64,000 bases of DNA from Paenibacillus taichungensis (GTDB lineage Bacteria; Bacillota; Bacilli; Paenibacillales; Paenibacillaceae), in contig NZ_JABMCC010000115.1 of NCBI RefSeq assembly GCF_013359905.1, forward strand, positions 744,001-808,000. The letters run 5' to 3'. The notes beneath the pieces are model-generated. The model searched no databases. It was not told the origin of the DNA and saw nothing but the letters and a program-made list of their open reading frames with translations. Each line of letters begins with the position of its first letter. Position 1 is the first letter of the stretch. The position numbers were made by a program, and so were the translations under genes. Shown one piece after another: positions 1-9,257 of the stretch.

Positions 1-677
1 GGAGCCCGGATTCGGTAAAACGCGTGACAGGGCATCAGCTGGAAGGAAACGCAAAGGACGGTATTCTGCATCTGATCAACTCCGGTTCAGCAGCATTGGA
101 CGGTACAGGGCAACAATCAAGAGCAGGTGAGCCTGTGCTCAAGCCTTTCTGGGAAATTACAGACGAAGAGGTTCAGGACTGCCTGAAAGCGACCTCGTGG
201 CGCCCGGCATCTGTCGAATATTTCCGGGGCGGCGGCTATTCGGCTGATTTCCTGACCAAGGGCGGTATGCCTGTTACGATGACGCGTCTCAATTTGGTTA
301 AAGGACTAGGGCCAGTACTGCAGGTGGCTCAAGGTTACACCGTCGATCTGCCTGAGGATGTACATGATACGCTGGATCAACGGACAGATCCGACTTGGCC
401 ATCCACCTGGTTTGCACCTGTTCTGACGGGATCAGGAGCTTTTACTTCGGTCTACGAAGTGATGAATCAATGGGGCGCGAACCATGGCTCCATCTCTTAT
501 GGACATATCGGAGCGGATTTGCTGACACTGGCCTCCATGCTTCGTATCCCGGTGAGTATGCATAATGTACCGGAATCCGAGATTTTCCGTCCACGTGCCT
601 GGGGGCTGTTCGGCACAAGTGAACCAGAAAGTGCCGATTACCGGGCATGCAGCGTCTTTGGACCGTTGTATCGTTAA
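1..677 (+). CDS. fucI: L-fucose isomerase, C-terminal part (5' end outside window)
   Basis: Cytosolic aldose-ketose isomerase that converts L-fucose to L-fuculose. The frame is open from base 3, so the gene starts upstream of the window; about 224 residues are visible. Blocks typical of FucI can be read: MTRLNLVKGLGPV, a RTDPTWPSTWF block, NQWGANHGS, LASMLRIPVSMHN and a YRAC...FGPLY terminus, all very close to the E. coli enzyme. It lies 41 bp before a sugar kinase and an aldolase gene on the same strand, which completes the isomerase-kinase-aldolase route. The family also accepts D-arabinose, so the natural substrate is inferred. Confidence 0.93.
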   Translation, partial: SPDSVKRVTGHQLEGNAKDGILHLINSGSAALDGTGQQSRAGEPVLKPFWEITDEEVQDCLKATSWRPASVEYFRGGGYSADFLTKGGMPVTMTRLNLVKGLGPVLQVAQGYTVDLPEDVHDTLDQRTDPTWPSTWFAPVLTGSGAFTSVYEVMNQWGANHGSISYGHIGADLLTLASMLRIPVSMHNVPESEIFRPRAWGLFGTSEPESADYRACSVFGPLYR

Positions 678-718
678 CATCCAAACGGCTAGTCGCGGAA
701 GCAAAGGAGGCATGAGAG

Positions 719-2221
719 ATGGGAACTCAAGCAACGCATGTGCTTGCTGCCGATTACGGCGCCGGAAGCGGCCGAGTAGTCCGTGGGACTTTTGACGGGA
801 GTAAGCTCTCGTTAGAGGAAGTGCATCGATTCAGTAACGATCCTGTACACCTGGGAGACGGATTGTACTGGGATTTCCTGCGACTTTTCCACGAACTGAA
901 ACAAGGGATTGTAAAGGGCATGCAAGGCATCTCCCAACCGGTCCGTTCCATTGCTGTGGATACGTGGGGAGTCGACTATGGATTAGTGGACGGGGAGGGA
1001 AGATTATGCTTCAACCCCCGCCATTATCGGGAATCGCGTAATGCGAAGTGGATGGAAGAAGCCCTGCGCATGGTAAATGAAGAAGAGCTATATTCCATGT
1101 CCGGTGTCCTGCCACAACAAATAAATACCGTATTTCAACTGCTTGGAAGTGTGCGCGAGCACTCGGAAGGTCTGCGGCCAGATGTGCGCATGTTATTGAT
1201 GCCGGATTTATTTAACTATTATCTATCTGGTCAACAGGCCAGCGAGTACACAATTGCCAGTACAAGCGGACTATTGCATGCCGGAGAGGTTCGTTGGAAT
1301 GAACAATTGATTGGCCGACTGGGTATCCCGGAGACGTTATTTCCACCTCTCGTCCAGCCAGGCACGGTGCTGGGGCAGTTAACGGATGACTTGTGTGCAG
1401 AGTTGAACATTGAACCAATGCAAGTGATATCTGTAGGTTCACATGATACAGCATCTGCATTGGCAGCTATTCCTGCGACAGATTCGGAATTTGCCTTTAT
1501 TAGCTGTGGCACCTGGTCACTCATGGGCGTGGAACGCGACAGTCCTGTATTGGATAATCGTAGTCGTCAACTAGGGTTCACCAATGAGGGCACGGTAAAT
1601 GGCAAAGTACGAACCTTGAAGAATCGCTCAGGACTGTGGTTATTGCAGGAGTGCAAACGGCAGTGGGAACGGGAGAATCAACGTTTTACCCATGAGGAAC
1701 TGGTACAGCTCGCTGATTCGGCAACTGCTCATCAATGTTATGTATCGCCCGGTGATGGGGTGTATTTGGCGCCAGGCGACATGCCAGAGCGAATCCGGCA
1801 ACAGTGCAGTGCCAGCAGGCAAGCAATACCTGAAACTACCGGAGCCATTGTGCGTTGTATTCTCGAAAGTTTGGCGCTGGAGTTCAGACAGACTCTGGAC
1901 GAACTGGAGCTAATTACAGGCACTCGGCCACGGGTGATTCATATGGTCGGTGGCGGTGTGCATAATCGCTTATTGTGTCAATTTACGGCGAATGCAGCAG
2001 GGATTCCCGTGATAGCGGGTCCTGCCGAGGCAACCTCAGCCGGAAATTGCATGCTGCAATTCTTGGCACATGGCGAAGTGAGCAACTTGTCCGAGGTGAG
2101 AGAAGTTATGGCTTCTTCCTTTTCTCCCGAAACCTATGAGCCAGAAGACACCGCAAGGTGGCAGGAAGCCTACGTAAGATACCAAAACCTTAATCAAAGG
2201 TTGGCGAGTGAATCCAATTAG
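719..2221 (+). CDS. RhaB-type FGGY sugar kinase, probable L-fuculokinase
   Basis: FGGY-family carbohydrate kinase of 500 residues. ATP-dependent phosphorylation of L-fuculose (or L-rhamnulose) at O1 is the expected reaction. Visible motifs: the N-terminal phosphate loop ADYGAGSGR, the catalytic region DTWGVDYGLVD, SHDTASA, SCGTWSLMG and the C-terminal VGGGVHN. The sequence resembles rhamnulokinase (RhaB) far more than E. coli FucK, yet it sits between fucI and a fuculose-phosphate-type aldolase. AAAGGAGG at 703-710 precedes the ATG by 8 nt. Function as fuculokinase is inferred from neighbours; true rhamnulokinase activity is the alternative. Confidence 0.88.
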   Translation: MGTQATHVLAADYGAGSGRVVRGTFDGSKLSLEEVHRFSNDPVHLGDGLYWDFLRLFHELKQGIVKGMQGISQPVRSIAVDTWGVDYGLVDGEGRLCFNPRHYRESRNAKWMEEALRMVNEEELYSMSGVLPQQINTVFQLLGSVREHSEGLRPDVRMLLMPDLFNYYLSGQQASEYTIASTSGLLHAGEVRWNEQLIGRLGIPETLFPPLVQPGTVLGQLTDDLCAELNIEPMQVISVGSHDTASALAAIPATDSEFAFISCGTWSLMGVERDSPVLDNRSRQLGFTNEGTVNGKVRTLKNRSGLWLLQECKRQWERENQRFTHEELVQLADSATAHQCYVSPGDGVYLAPGDMPERIRQQCSASRQAIPETTGAIVRCILESLALEFRQTLDELELITGTRPRVIHMVGGGVHNRLLCQFTANAAGIPVIAGPAEATSAGNCMLQFLAHGEVSNLSEVREVMASSFSPETYEPEDTARWQEAYVRYQNLNQRLASESN

Positions 2222-2273
2222 ATGAGCATTTTATAAAATGCTAAAAAGAAAAGTCAAAGGAGTGGAGCAGAAC

Positions 2274-2936
2274 ATGTCTGAACAACAGGTAAGGGAAGAA
2301 CTGACCAAATATGCCCGCAGAGCGGTTGCTCAGGGGCTGGTGGTTGGACCTGGGGGGAATCTGAGCGCACGTTTCGAAGGAACGATGCTGCTTTCGCCGA
2401 GTGGTTATGCACTAGAGGATCTGGAGCCTGAGGAATGGATCGCGATTGATATTGCGACAGGAGAGACACGTGCCGGATCAACACGTCCTTCCTCAGAGGT
2501 GTTGATGCATCTGTATAGCTATCGGGTCAATCCTGACATTCAAGCCATTGTGCATACACATCCGGCATACACCATCGCTCTGAGTCTCGTTTTCGATGAA
2601 TTGCCTCATTTGTTCCCTGATCAGTCGGCACTGGTGGGAGATATTGGCTTTGTCCCTTATGTTCTGCCCACAACCAAACTTCTTGCTGATGCGGTGGCTG
2701 CCAAGGTTGAAGAACACACAGCGCTCATTCTGGTTAACCACGGATTGGTCACGACAGGTAAAAACCTGCGGGAAGCCTACTACCGCACCCAGGTGGTGGA
2801 GGAAAGCGCCAAGGTGTACATGATCGCCAAGGCAGCAGGGGAGCCTAAAGTGCTTACTGCGGAAGAATACAAGGAGATCCAATCTCTTGAAAGTGAAGCC
2901 TACCGCGTACAGCTACTCCAACAGCTCAAGTCGTAA
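2274..2936 (+). CDS. fucA: Class II aldolase, probable L-fuculose-1-phosphate aldolase
   Basis: Zinc-dependent class II aldolase/adducin-family protein, 220 residues, cleaving L-fuculose-1-phosphate to dihydroxyacetone phosphate and L-lactaldehyde. Visible: phosphate-binding GPGGNLSAR near the N-terminus, PSSEVLMH with the catalytic Glu, zinc-binding VHTHP and the third histidine in LVNHGLV. An in-frame ATG exists at 2238, but AAAGGAG at 2256-2262 fits the ATG at 2274, so that start is used. It is the last gene of the fuc operon, followed by a hairpin. The related rhamnulose-1-phosphate or ribulose-5-phosphate substrates cannot be excluded. Confidence 0.9.
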   Translation: MSEQQVREELTKYARRAVAQGLVVGPGGNLSARFEGTMLLSPSGYALEDLEPEEWIAIDIATGETRAGSTRPSSEVLMHLYSYRVNPDIQAIVHTHPAYTIALSLVFDELPHLFPDQSALVGDIGFVPYVLPTTKLLADAVAAKVEEHTALILVNHGLVTTGKNLREAYYRTQVVEESAKVYMIAKAAGEPKVLTAEEYKEIQSLESEAYRVQLLQQLKS

Positions 2937-2978
2937 ATGAATATTTATAATTAAACGAAGTTTAAAGGTTATCTCAAC

Positions 2979-3040
2979 AAAGAGCAGATTACGTCCTCCA
3001 GAACAAAATCTGGAATACAGGATGTGAATTGCTCTTTTTT
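2979..3040 (+). terminator. Rho-independent terminator after the fuc operon
   Basis: Arms AAAGAGCA (2979-2986) and TGCTCTTT (3030-3037) pair. An inner ACGTCC/GGATGT stem is separated from them by a small internal loop, and a T run follows at 3034-3040. Placement just after the aldolase stop supports it. Confidence 0.75.
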
Positions 3041-3103
3041 ATTTTGGAACAAACGGCTAGTACATGGTCAGAAAAATAATACATAGTAATTAGGTAAGAA
3101 TTA

Positions 3104-3132
3104 TTGAAATTATTGTCGATTGAAGGTATACT
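3104..3132 (+). promoter_or_regulatory. SigA-type promoter of the hyu/ABC operon
   Basis: TTGAAA at 3104-3109 and TATACT at 3127-3132 are separated by exactly 17 nt. It lies 67 nt before the GTG of the first gene of the operon. A short repeated TGTCG flanks the -10 element (3113-3117 and 3132-3136) and could be part of an operator; that is a guess. Confidence 0.7.
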
Positions 3133-3198
3133 GTCGTTAATCATCAGTGAGTAACAACAAAAAAAACTACAATTATTTATATATGAGGAGTGAATTTA

Positions 3199-3951
3199 GT
3201 GGGTCCTGAGCTAAACGAATTGGAGTTGGAATACGAACTGCTGAAGCAGCTTCGGGACGCGAGCGCTCCCATCGGGGCCAGCACGTTGGTTCATACCCTG
3301 GGCAAAACGTACGGTCTAAGTCAGGCTACAATCGGAAGAAGACTTATGGAGATGGACGTTGAAGGTTTCACGATACTGGAGGGACGGAAGGGAAGGGTTC
3401 TGACCGAACAAGGGCTGGAGCGAATCAAGATTCTGGAGAAGGATTTACAGCAAAAAAGTGTGAATTCCCAGCTCATTCAGATGCTGAACCATTCCGGTGA
3501 AAAGGCTCTGCTCGATGTCCTTGTAGCCAGAAGGGCTCTGGAACGGGAAATTGCTTCTCTGGCAGCACAACGAGCCTCAAAAGAATACATATTGTTACTG
3601 GAAGCCTCTATTGCTACCCAGCATCTATTGCTTTCCCAGAATGTTATTCCTTACGAGGAGGACCGGGAATTTCACAGGCTGCTGGCTTATGCGGCTCAAA
3701 ACCAGATTCTGCTGCATGCGGTTGAACTGGTCTGGGAGACAAGCCGTGATTTCCTGGAAACAGCTTATATTAGGCAAAGAGTAGGAAGTGAACTGGTTGT
3801 GGACCATCAGCGGATTCTGGAGGCAGTAGCGGCGGGCTCCCCGGAACAGGCTGAAGCGGCAATGGTGAATCATATTAACCAGATGATTGAGGATGTTAAA
3901 CGATATTTTGCCATGCAGAACCTTAATATAACTTCGGATAATAACCGGTGA
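3199..3951 (+). CDS. Transcriptional regulator: winged helix plus FCD domain
   Basis: A 250-residue DNA-binding regulator, presumably of the operon it heads. The N-terminal ~75 residues form a winged helix (SQATIGRRLMEMDVEGF, then a basic GRKGR wing) that is not the classical GntR HTH. The C-terminal part is FCD-like, with DREFHRLLAYAAQN, DHQRILEAV and MVNHINQM; the Asp and His residues of these blocks are the usual metal/ligand-binding set of FCD domains. GTG at 3199 is chosen because AUGAGGAG at 3183-3190 is 8 nt upstream; a GTG at 3190 overlaps that site. The effector is unknown. Confidence 0.82.
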   Translation: MGPELNELELEYELLKQLRDASAPIGASTLVHTLGKTYGLSQATIGRRLMEMDVEGFTILEGRKGRVLTEQGLERIKILEKDLQQKSVNSQLIQMLNHSGEKALLDVLVARRALEREIASLAAQRASKEYILLLEASIATQHLLLSQNVIPYEEDREFHRLLAYAAQNQILLHAVELVWETSRDFLETAYIRQRVGSELVVDHQRILEAVAAGSPEQAEAAMVNHINQMIEDVKRYFAMQNLNITSDNNR

Positions 3952-3967
3952 TAAAGGAGTTGAGCTT

Positions 3968-6013
3968 GTGAAAACAACTTATCGATTAGGTATAGATATC
4001 GGAGGCACATTCACGGATGCCCTGGTTATGGACAATCATGGCAGGGTGATTGTGGCACTGAAGACGCCATCGATTGCAGCAGCTCCTGAACAGGCGATTT
4101 TTAATGCACTTGATCAGCTCAAAGCGGGTGGAGTGGATCTTCAGGAGATTGATCTGTTTGTGCACGGAACAACGCTTGGTGTTAACACCCTAATTGAGCG
4201 TAACGGCGCAGTTACAGGTCTGTTGGTCACCAAAGGGTTTCGAGATATTCTCGAGATTCGGAGGCTACGTCTCGAGGATACTACCAATCTGTATGGTGAC
4301 AAGACCGATGCGCTTGTTCCGAGACATCTCGTTAAGGAAGTGGATGAGCGAGCGCTTGCGAGTGGTAGCATACTTCAACCACTGGATCAGGAGCAACTGC
4401 TTCAAGCGGTAGACGAGCTGGTGGAAGAGGGGGTTACAGCCTTGGCGATCAGTTTCTTGCACGCTTATGTCAATCCTGCTCATGAGCAGCTCGCGGAAGA
4501 GTTAATCAGGGAACGTCATCCGCACCTGTTTCTCTGCAGAAGTAGTGCCATTTGGCCGCAGCAACGTGAATTCGAACGTACACTCGCCACAGCCATGAAT
4601 GCATATGTTGGGGAACGCATGGGATCATACTTTCTGCGTCTGCAAGAAGGAATTGGCGCTTACGGTTTGAAAGCCAATTTGCTGTCCACGATGTCCAATG
4701 GTGGAATCATGACGGCGGCCAGAGCGGCCAAAGAGCCTGTACGTACTCTTCTGTCCGGACCTGCGTCCGGAGTAATCGCTGCAACGCATATTGCTGAACA
4801 GGCCGGCATTCATCAAGTCATCACGTTCGACATGGGCGGGACAAGCGTTGATGTTGCTCTCATTGATAAAGAGCCTACCTATTCTACCGAGAATAAGGTT
4901 GGGGATTTTCCAGTTATCATTCCCGCTGTCGATGTAACCGCGATTGGAGCGGGTGGGGGCTCGATTGCCTGGCTCGATTCCGTAGGTGTACTCAAGGTGG
5001 GACCACGAAGCGCAGGAGCCAATCCGGGTCCAGTCTCCTATCATCGTGGGGGAGAAGAGCCAACAACGACGGATGCCTATCTGCAACTGGGCATTTTGCA
5101 GGCTGATCGATTCCTTGGTGGACAGATGCGTCTCTATCCCGAGCTTGCAGAACGTGCTCTGGGCAACCTTGGCGAACGTCTGGGACTAAGTCCCACGCAA
5201 ACTGCACAGGCCATTCTTGATGTGGCCACCGCCAATATGTATGCCCAGTTCTCTCCGCTCATGGCACGTAAGGGTGTTGATCCCCGTGACTTTACGTTGC
5301 TCGCCTATGGTGGAGCTGGGCCGATGCATGCTTTTCTCATGGCGCGTGAAGTAGGCATCCGCCGAGTGCTGATCCCGCCATCTCCAGGAACACTTTGTGC
5401 CATGGGCTGCACGGTTGCCAACCTTCGCAATGATTTCGTTCATACCTTGCATAAAAGCAGTCAAACACTTGAGCCTGGTGAGTTATCGACTCTTTACACC
5501 AGACTGGAGGATCAAGGGCGTAGTTGGGTTGAGGAGGAAGCACGCGGAGGAGTGAAACTGGAACATATCTATTGCTTGTATAGTGCCGACATGCGTTACG
5601 AAGGTCAGGCCTTTGATTTGGAGGTTACGCTCACATCCGATGAAATCGCCGATCCTGAGAAAGCAAGGAACAAATTCCATATGTACTACCAAAATGTGTT
5701 TGGCATCAGCCAGCCGGAAGCTGATGTGATGTTCGTTAGTCTGAGAGCGACCATTGTTGGCATCCTGCCTACCCAAAGCACCGCGTCTCCGGCAGAGTTG
5801 CCATTCGATGAGAGTGAAGCAGAAGAACGAATCATCACTTTCGACCACGCACAGCGAATAGCAAAAGTTCTTAAGAGGGGACAGATACCATTGAATATGC
5901 CCATCCACGGGCCCATTATTGTGGAGGAATATGATACAACCATTTTCATCCCGCCTGGCTTTACGGTATACCGGGATGCTTACGGAAATGTGATTGGGGA
6001 GGTGGAGCAATGA
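3968..6013 (+). CDS. hyuA: Hydantoinase/oxoprolinase family protein, subunit A
   Basis: 681-residue HyuA-type subunit, an ASKHA (actin-like ATPase) fold protein that works with HyuB in ATP-dependent opening of hydantoin, N-methylhydantoin or 5-oxoproline rings, or in acetone-carboxylase-like reactions. Visible: N-terminal GIDIGGTFTDALV, HGTTLGVNTLIER, the second phosphate motif FDMGGTSVDVAL, and GGAGPMHA. The GTG start follows AAAGGAG (3953-3959). It ends in a 4-bp overlap with hyuB, so the subunits are translationally coupled. The exact substrate cannot be read from sequence. Confidence 0.88.
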   Translation: MKTTYRLGIDIGGTFTDALVMDNHGRVIVALKTPSIAAAPEQAIFNALDQLKAGGVDLQEIDLFVHGTTLGVNTLIERNGAVTGLLVTKGFRDILEIRRLRLEDTTNLYGDKTDALVPRHLVKEVDERALASGSILQPLDQEQLLQAVDELVEEGVTALAISFLHAYVNPAHEQLAEELIRERHPHLFLCRSSAIWPQQREFERTLATAMNAYVGERMGSYFLRLQEGIGAYGLKANLLSTMSNGGIMTAARAAKEPVRTLLSGPASGVIAATHIAEQAGIHQVITFDMGGTSVDVALIDKEPTYSTENKVGDFPVIIPAVDVTAIGAGGGSIAWLDSVGVLKVGPRSAGANPGPVSYHRGGEEPTTTDAYLQLGILQADRFLGGQMRLYPELAERALGNLGERLGLSPTQTAQAILDVATANMYAQFSPLMARKGVDPRDFTLLAYGGAGPMHAFLMAREVGIRRVLIPPSPGTLCAMGCTVANLRNDFVHTLHKSSQTLEPGELSTLYTRLEDQGRSWVEEEARGGVKLEHIYCLYSADMRYEGQAFDLEVTLTSDEIADPEKARNKFHMYYQNVFGISQPEADVMFVSLRATIVGILPTQSTASPAELPFDESEAEERIITFDHAQRIAKVLKRGQIPLNMPIHGPIIVEEYDTTIFIPPGFTVYRDAYGNVIGEVEQ

Positions 6014-7974
6014 TTGGCGACAAGGTTTTTCTTGAAATTTTCAACAACCGGATTCAGGCTGCGGTAGAGGAAATGGCCAATGTCGTGCTGCGCACAGGAT
6101 TCACCGCTTTTGTTAAAGAAACAGGCGATTTTGGAACCTACCTCTTGTCACCATCCGGGGAAACGTTTGGGTCGCCATTGGAGACGGGTTACAATCTGTC
6201 CCTCGGCATCCCCGCAGCGGCGACCATAAACAGCATTACAGATTGGAAGGAAGGCGATTTGGTTATCTGTAATGATCCTTATTCCACCAAAGGCATGGTG
6301 ACACATCTACCGGATGTCCATCTGATCAAGCCCTACTTTCACAAAGGAGAAATCATCGCATACGGCATGTGCTTCGTTCATTCATCCGATGTAGGTGGTA
6401 AGGTACCGGGGAGCGTATCTCCAAGCGCCTACGATATTCATATGGAAGGCATTCGTATTGCTCCAGTCAAGCTGTATGAAGCAGGCGTTCTTAATGAGCA
6501 AATACTTCGTATGTTTCTGGACAATAGCCGCATTCCGGAGCAAAACCTCGGTGATCTCAAGGCACTGATGGCAGCTTTGAATCGGGGGGAGCAGCGACTA
6601 GAAGAGCTTATCGGCCGCTACGGTGTAGAGCGAATTCAGCAGGGCATTGAGCATTTGCTGGAATACGCTGAGTTGAAGGCACGCGCCATCGTACAGGAGA
6701 TCCCGGATGGTTCGTATGAGTTCTGGGACTATCTGGAGAAAGGCCCTGGCGGTTATCCCATCCGATTGCGCTGCAAAATGACAATCGCGGGCAGTGATAT
6801 TCATCTGGACTTTAGCGGAACCGACCCTCAGGTCAGAGCTTCGTTCAATATTCCTACCCACAATCAGCAGGGGCATTACATGCTGGTTCCCGCACTCATT
6901 CGTTATTTCCGTACGCTCGATCCAACGATTCCATGGAATTCGGGCATGATTCGCATGGTTCGAAATTACGCACCACCGGCTTCAGTTCTTAACCCGGAGC
7001 CGATGGCAGCGGTTGGCGCAAGAGCTGCTACCTTTATTCGGCTAATGGATGTCATCACAGGCGCTCTTGGAAAAGCTCAGGCAAGTAAGGTTCCCGCCGC
7101 AGGAGCCGGACAGGCATGCATCGTTATGATGGCGATGACAGATGCGTCAGATGGCAAGAAAAAGGTTGGCGTGATCCAGCCGATATGCGGCGGTTCAGGA
7201 GCAAGACCGATGAAAGACGGAATTGATGGCATGGATTTTGCCGTGGGTCATCTTCGAAACATTCCTGCGGAAACAGTAGAATCCGAAATGCCTGTGCTCA
7301 TAGAGCATTATGGCCTTCGTGCTGATTCTGCTGGTGCTGGAACCTTCCGTGGTGGAAGCGGAATCGACCTGTGTGTCAAAATTCTTACACCAGATACCGT
7401 AATGACCGCCAGAAATATGGAGCGTATGGAGTTTCATCCGTGGGGCAGGCTTGGCGGAGGTGTTGGTACCCATGGGGAAGCTATTCTCAATGCTGGACGT
7501 GCAAGTGAACACCATCTGGGAAGAATTGATGAGTTGCTGCTCCAACCCGGAGAGACGGTGACGTTCCTGTCACAGGGCGGAGGTGGATATGGCGATCCAT
7601 TTGATCGGGATCCACTGCTGGTTCTGGAGGATGTTAGAAGAGGACTGGTATCCACGGAAAAAGCTCTTGAACTGTATGGTGTAGTCATAGAAGGCCGGAA
7701 TCTGAACGTGAGTGAGACCAGACAGTTGCGGGCCAATCGGGAACGGCAGCAGGAAGAATTCGATTATGGTTGGACAAGGAAACAGTTCGAGGCCATATGG
7801 ACTGACGAGATGCAAGTATCGCTGAATCAGGCACTGCTCAATGTTCCGCTGGCACTCAGAGACTACCTGAAGCGTCAGACCATGGGAGTCGTGGAGGAGA
7901 ATTCCGTATCCGTATCTCCACATGAAATATCAGGCATTATGGAAGGATTGCGTCAGAAAATAGGATTGCATTGA
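6010..7974 (+). CDS. hyuB: Hydantoinase/oxoprolinase family protein, subunit B
   Basis: 654-residue HyuB-type subunit, partner of the preceding HyuA. Family blocks visible: NDPYSTKGMVTHLPDV, an FVHSSDVGG block, LDFSGTDPQV, GGSGARP and the glycine-rich SQGGGGYGDPFDRDP near the C-terminus. The ATG overlaps the hyuA stop. A 75-bp gap separates it from the lipoprotein gene downstream, with no terminator visible, so it is probably on the same transcript as the ABC transporter. N-methylhydantoinase, 5-oxoprolinase and hydantoinase remain possible. Confidence 0.88.
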   Translation: MIGDKVFLEIFNNRIQAAVEEMANVVLRTGFTAFVKETGDFGTYLLSPSGETFGSPLETGYNLSLGIPAAATINSITDWKEGDLVICNDPYSTKGMVTHLPDVHLIKPYFHKGEIIAYGMCFVHSSDVGGKVPGSVSPSAYDIHMEGIRIAPVKLYEAGVLNEQILRMFLDNSRIPEQNLGDLKALMAALNRGEQRLEELIGRYGVERIQQGIEHLLEYAELKARAIVQEIPDGSYEFWDYLEKGPGGYPIRLRCKMTIAGSDIHLDFSGTDPQVRASFNIPTHNQQGHYMLVPALIRYFRTLDPTIPWNSGMIRMVRNYAPPASVLNPEPMAAVGARAATFIRLMDVITGALGKAQASKVPAAGAGQACIVMMAMTDASDGKKKVGVIQPICGGSGARPMKDGIDGMDFAVGHLRNIPAETVESEMPVLIEHYGLRADSAGAGTFRGGSGIDLCVKILTPDTVMTARNMERMEFHPWGRLGGGVGTHGEAILNAGRASEHHLGRIDELLLQPGETVTFLSQGGGGYGDPFDRDPLLVLEDVRRGLVSTEKALELYGVVIEGRNLNVSETRQLRANRERQQEEFDYGWTRKQFEAIWTDEMQVSLNQALLNVPLALRDYLKRQTMGVVEENSVSVSPHEISGIMEGLRQKIGLH

Positions 7975-8049
7975 TAAGGTACATGAAGGAAAAACGAATT
8001 AATTTTTGTCAAATTCATAAAACCAACTAAATCGATGGGGGAAATTCTC

Positions 8050-9186
8050 ATGTTTAAATCAAACAAGAAACGCTTTCTCAGTCTCGCCTCACTGACACTG
8101 GCCGGTACACTGGTTCTCTCTGCATGCGGTGGAGCAAGCAGCTCCAGCAATACAGCAGGAGGATCCGATTCTACTGGAGGAAGCGGAGACAAGGTTAAAC
8201 TGACCATGTTTATCTGGGCTGGCTCCAATCAGGATGTCGTTCCAAAAGAAGTGGTAGCAGATTACGTCAAAGAGCATCCAAATGTAGAAGTTACTTTTGA
8301 AGAATCATCCAATGCAGTCATGTATCCGAAAATGGTCGCTGGCAAGCAGGCTGATCCCAACAATCCAGTTGTTAACTTTGGTTACTTCAACGCAGATGCG
8401 ACAGCAAAAGGCTTGAACGATGATATGTGGGAGTCACTGGACACAAGCATCGTGACCAACATCAAGGATATCCCGGAGCAGTTTCACAAGCCTGACAATA
8501 AGGGTGTCGTGTGGGGAGTTTCGAGCTTCGCACTCGTCTATAACAAGGACCTTGTAAAAACACCGCCAACAAGCTGGAATGATCTGTGGGATAACGAGGA
8601 ATTCAAAGGGAAAACGGCACTCTGGGACTACATGTTCTATTCCTATATTTCTCCACTTCTTGCAGTCAAAGGACAGGAGCTTGGCGCATCGTATGAGAAT
8701 CCGGAGCCAGCATTCCAGTTCTGGGCAGATCACAGTGACCAGATCGGTACATTGGTTACATCCAATGACCAGTTGAAGGCTCTTCTGGAGTCGGGCGATG
8801 CTCTGATTGCTCCTTTCAGTGCACAGGTTGCACAGACATGGATCGATGGCGGTTCTCCACTTGCTGTAGCATATCCGAGCGAAGGAGCTATTTCTTTCCC
8901 ATACACACTTCAGGTTGTGAAGGGGTCAACACCTGAGCAGACACGTGTAGCCAACGAAATTATCAACGAGCTGCTGAGCGCAGAGGCGCTATCACAGTAT
9001 GCAGAAGCAACAGGTACACCGGTAACCAGCACAACTGCTGCCGTTCCAGACAAATACAAGGACGATCCTTCCTTCTCCGTGGAAACACAGAGCAACGGGA
9101 TTAATCCTGATTGGGATGTTCTTGCTCAGAACAGCTCTTCCTGGAAGGAACTATGGGACCGACTCGTCAAAACCAAACTTCAATAA
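8050..9186 (+). CDS. ABC transporter substrate-binding lipoprotein (PotD/family-1-like)
   Basis: Extracellular solute-binding lipoprotein, 378 residues. A basic N-terminus, hydrophobic stretch and lipobox LSAC (Cys26) are followed by a Gly/Ser-rich linker, as expected for a membrane-tethered receptor. The mature part starts with LTMFIWAGS and resembles the spermidine/putrescine and iron-type binding-protein superfamily (WGVSSFALVYNKDLV, PTSWNDLWD). An in-frame ATG at 8035 exists, but GGGGGA at 8037-8042 serves the ATG at 8050. The next genes are the matching ATPase and two permeases. The ligand is unknown; the hyuAB context suggests a small nitrogenous compound. Confidence 0.87.
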   Translation: MFKSNKKRFLSLASLTLAGTLVLSACGGASSSSNTAGGSDSTGGSGDKVKLTMFIWAGSNQDVVPKEVVADYVKEHPNVEVTFEESSNAVMYPKMVAGKQADPNNPVVNFGYFNADATAKGLNDDMWESLDTSIVTNIKDIPEQFHKPDNKGVVWGVSSFALVYNKDLVKTPPTSWNDLWDNEEFKGKTALWDYMFYSYISPLLAVKGQELGASYENPEPAFQFWADHSDQIGTLVTSNDQLKALLESGDALIAPFSAQVAQTWIDGGSPLAVAYPSEGAISFPYTLQVVKGSTPEQTRVANEIINELLSAEALSQYAEATGTPVTSTTAAVPDKYKDDPSFSVETQSNGINPDWDVLAQNSSSWKELWDRLVKTKLQ

Positions 9187-9257
9187 ATGATGGTTTTCAG
9201 ACAAACCACGATAACGGGTTCTATTTTGAGCCCGTTATGGACGGGAGGAAAACAGAG

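Noticed and set aside
9111..9257. In-frame N-terminal extension of the Pot-like ATPase
   Set aside because: It overlaps the binding-protein gene and lacks a ribosome site; GGGAGG fits the ATG at 9258.
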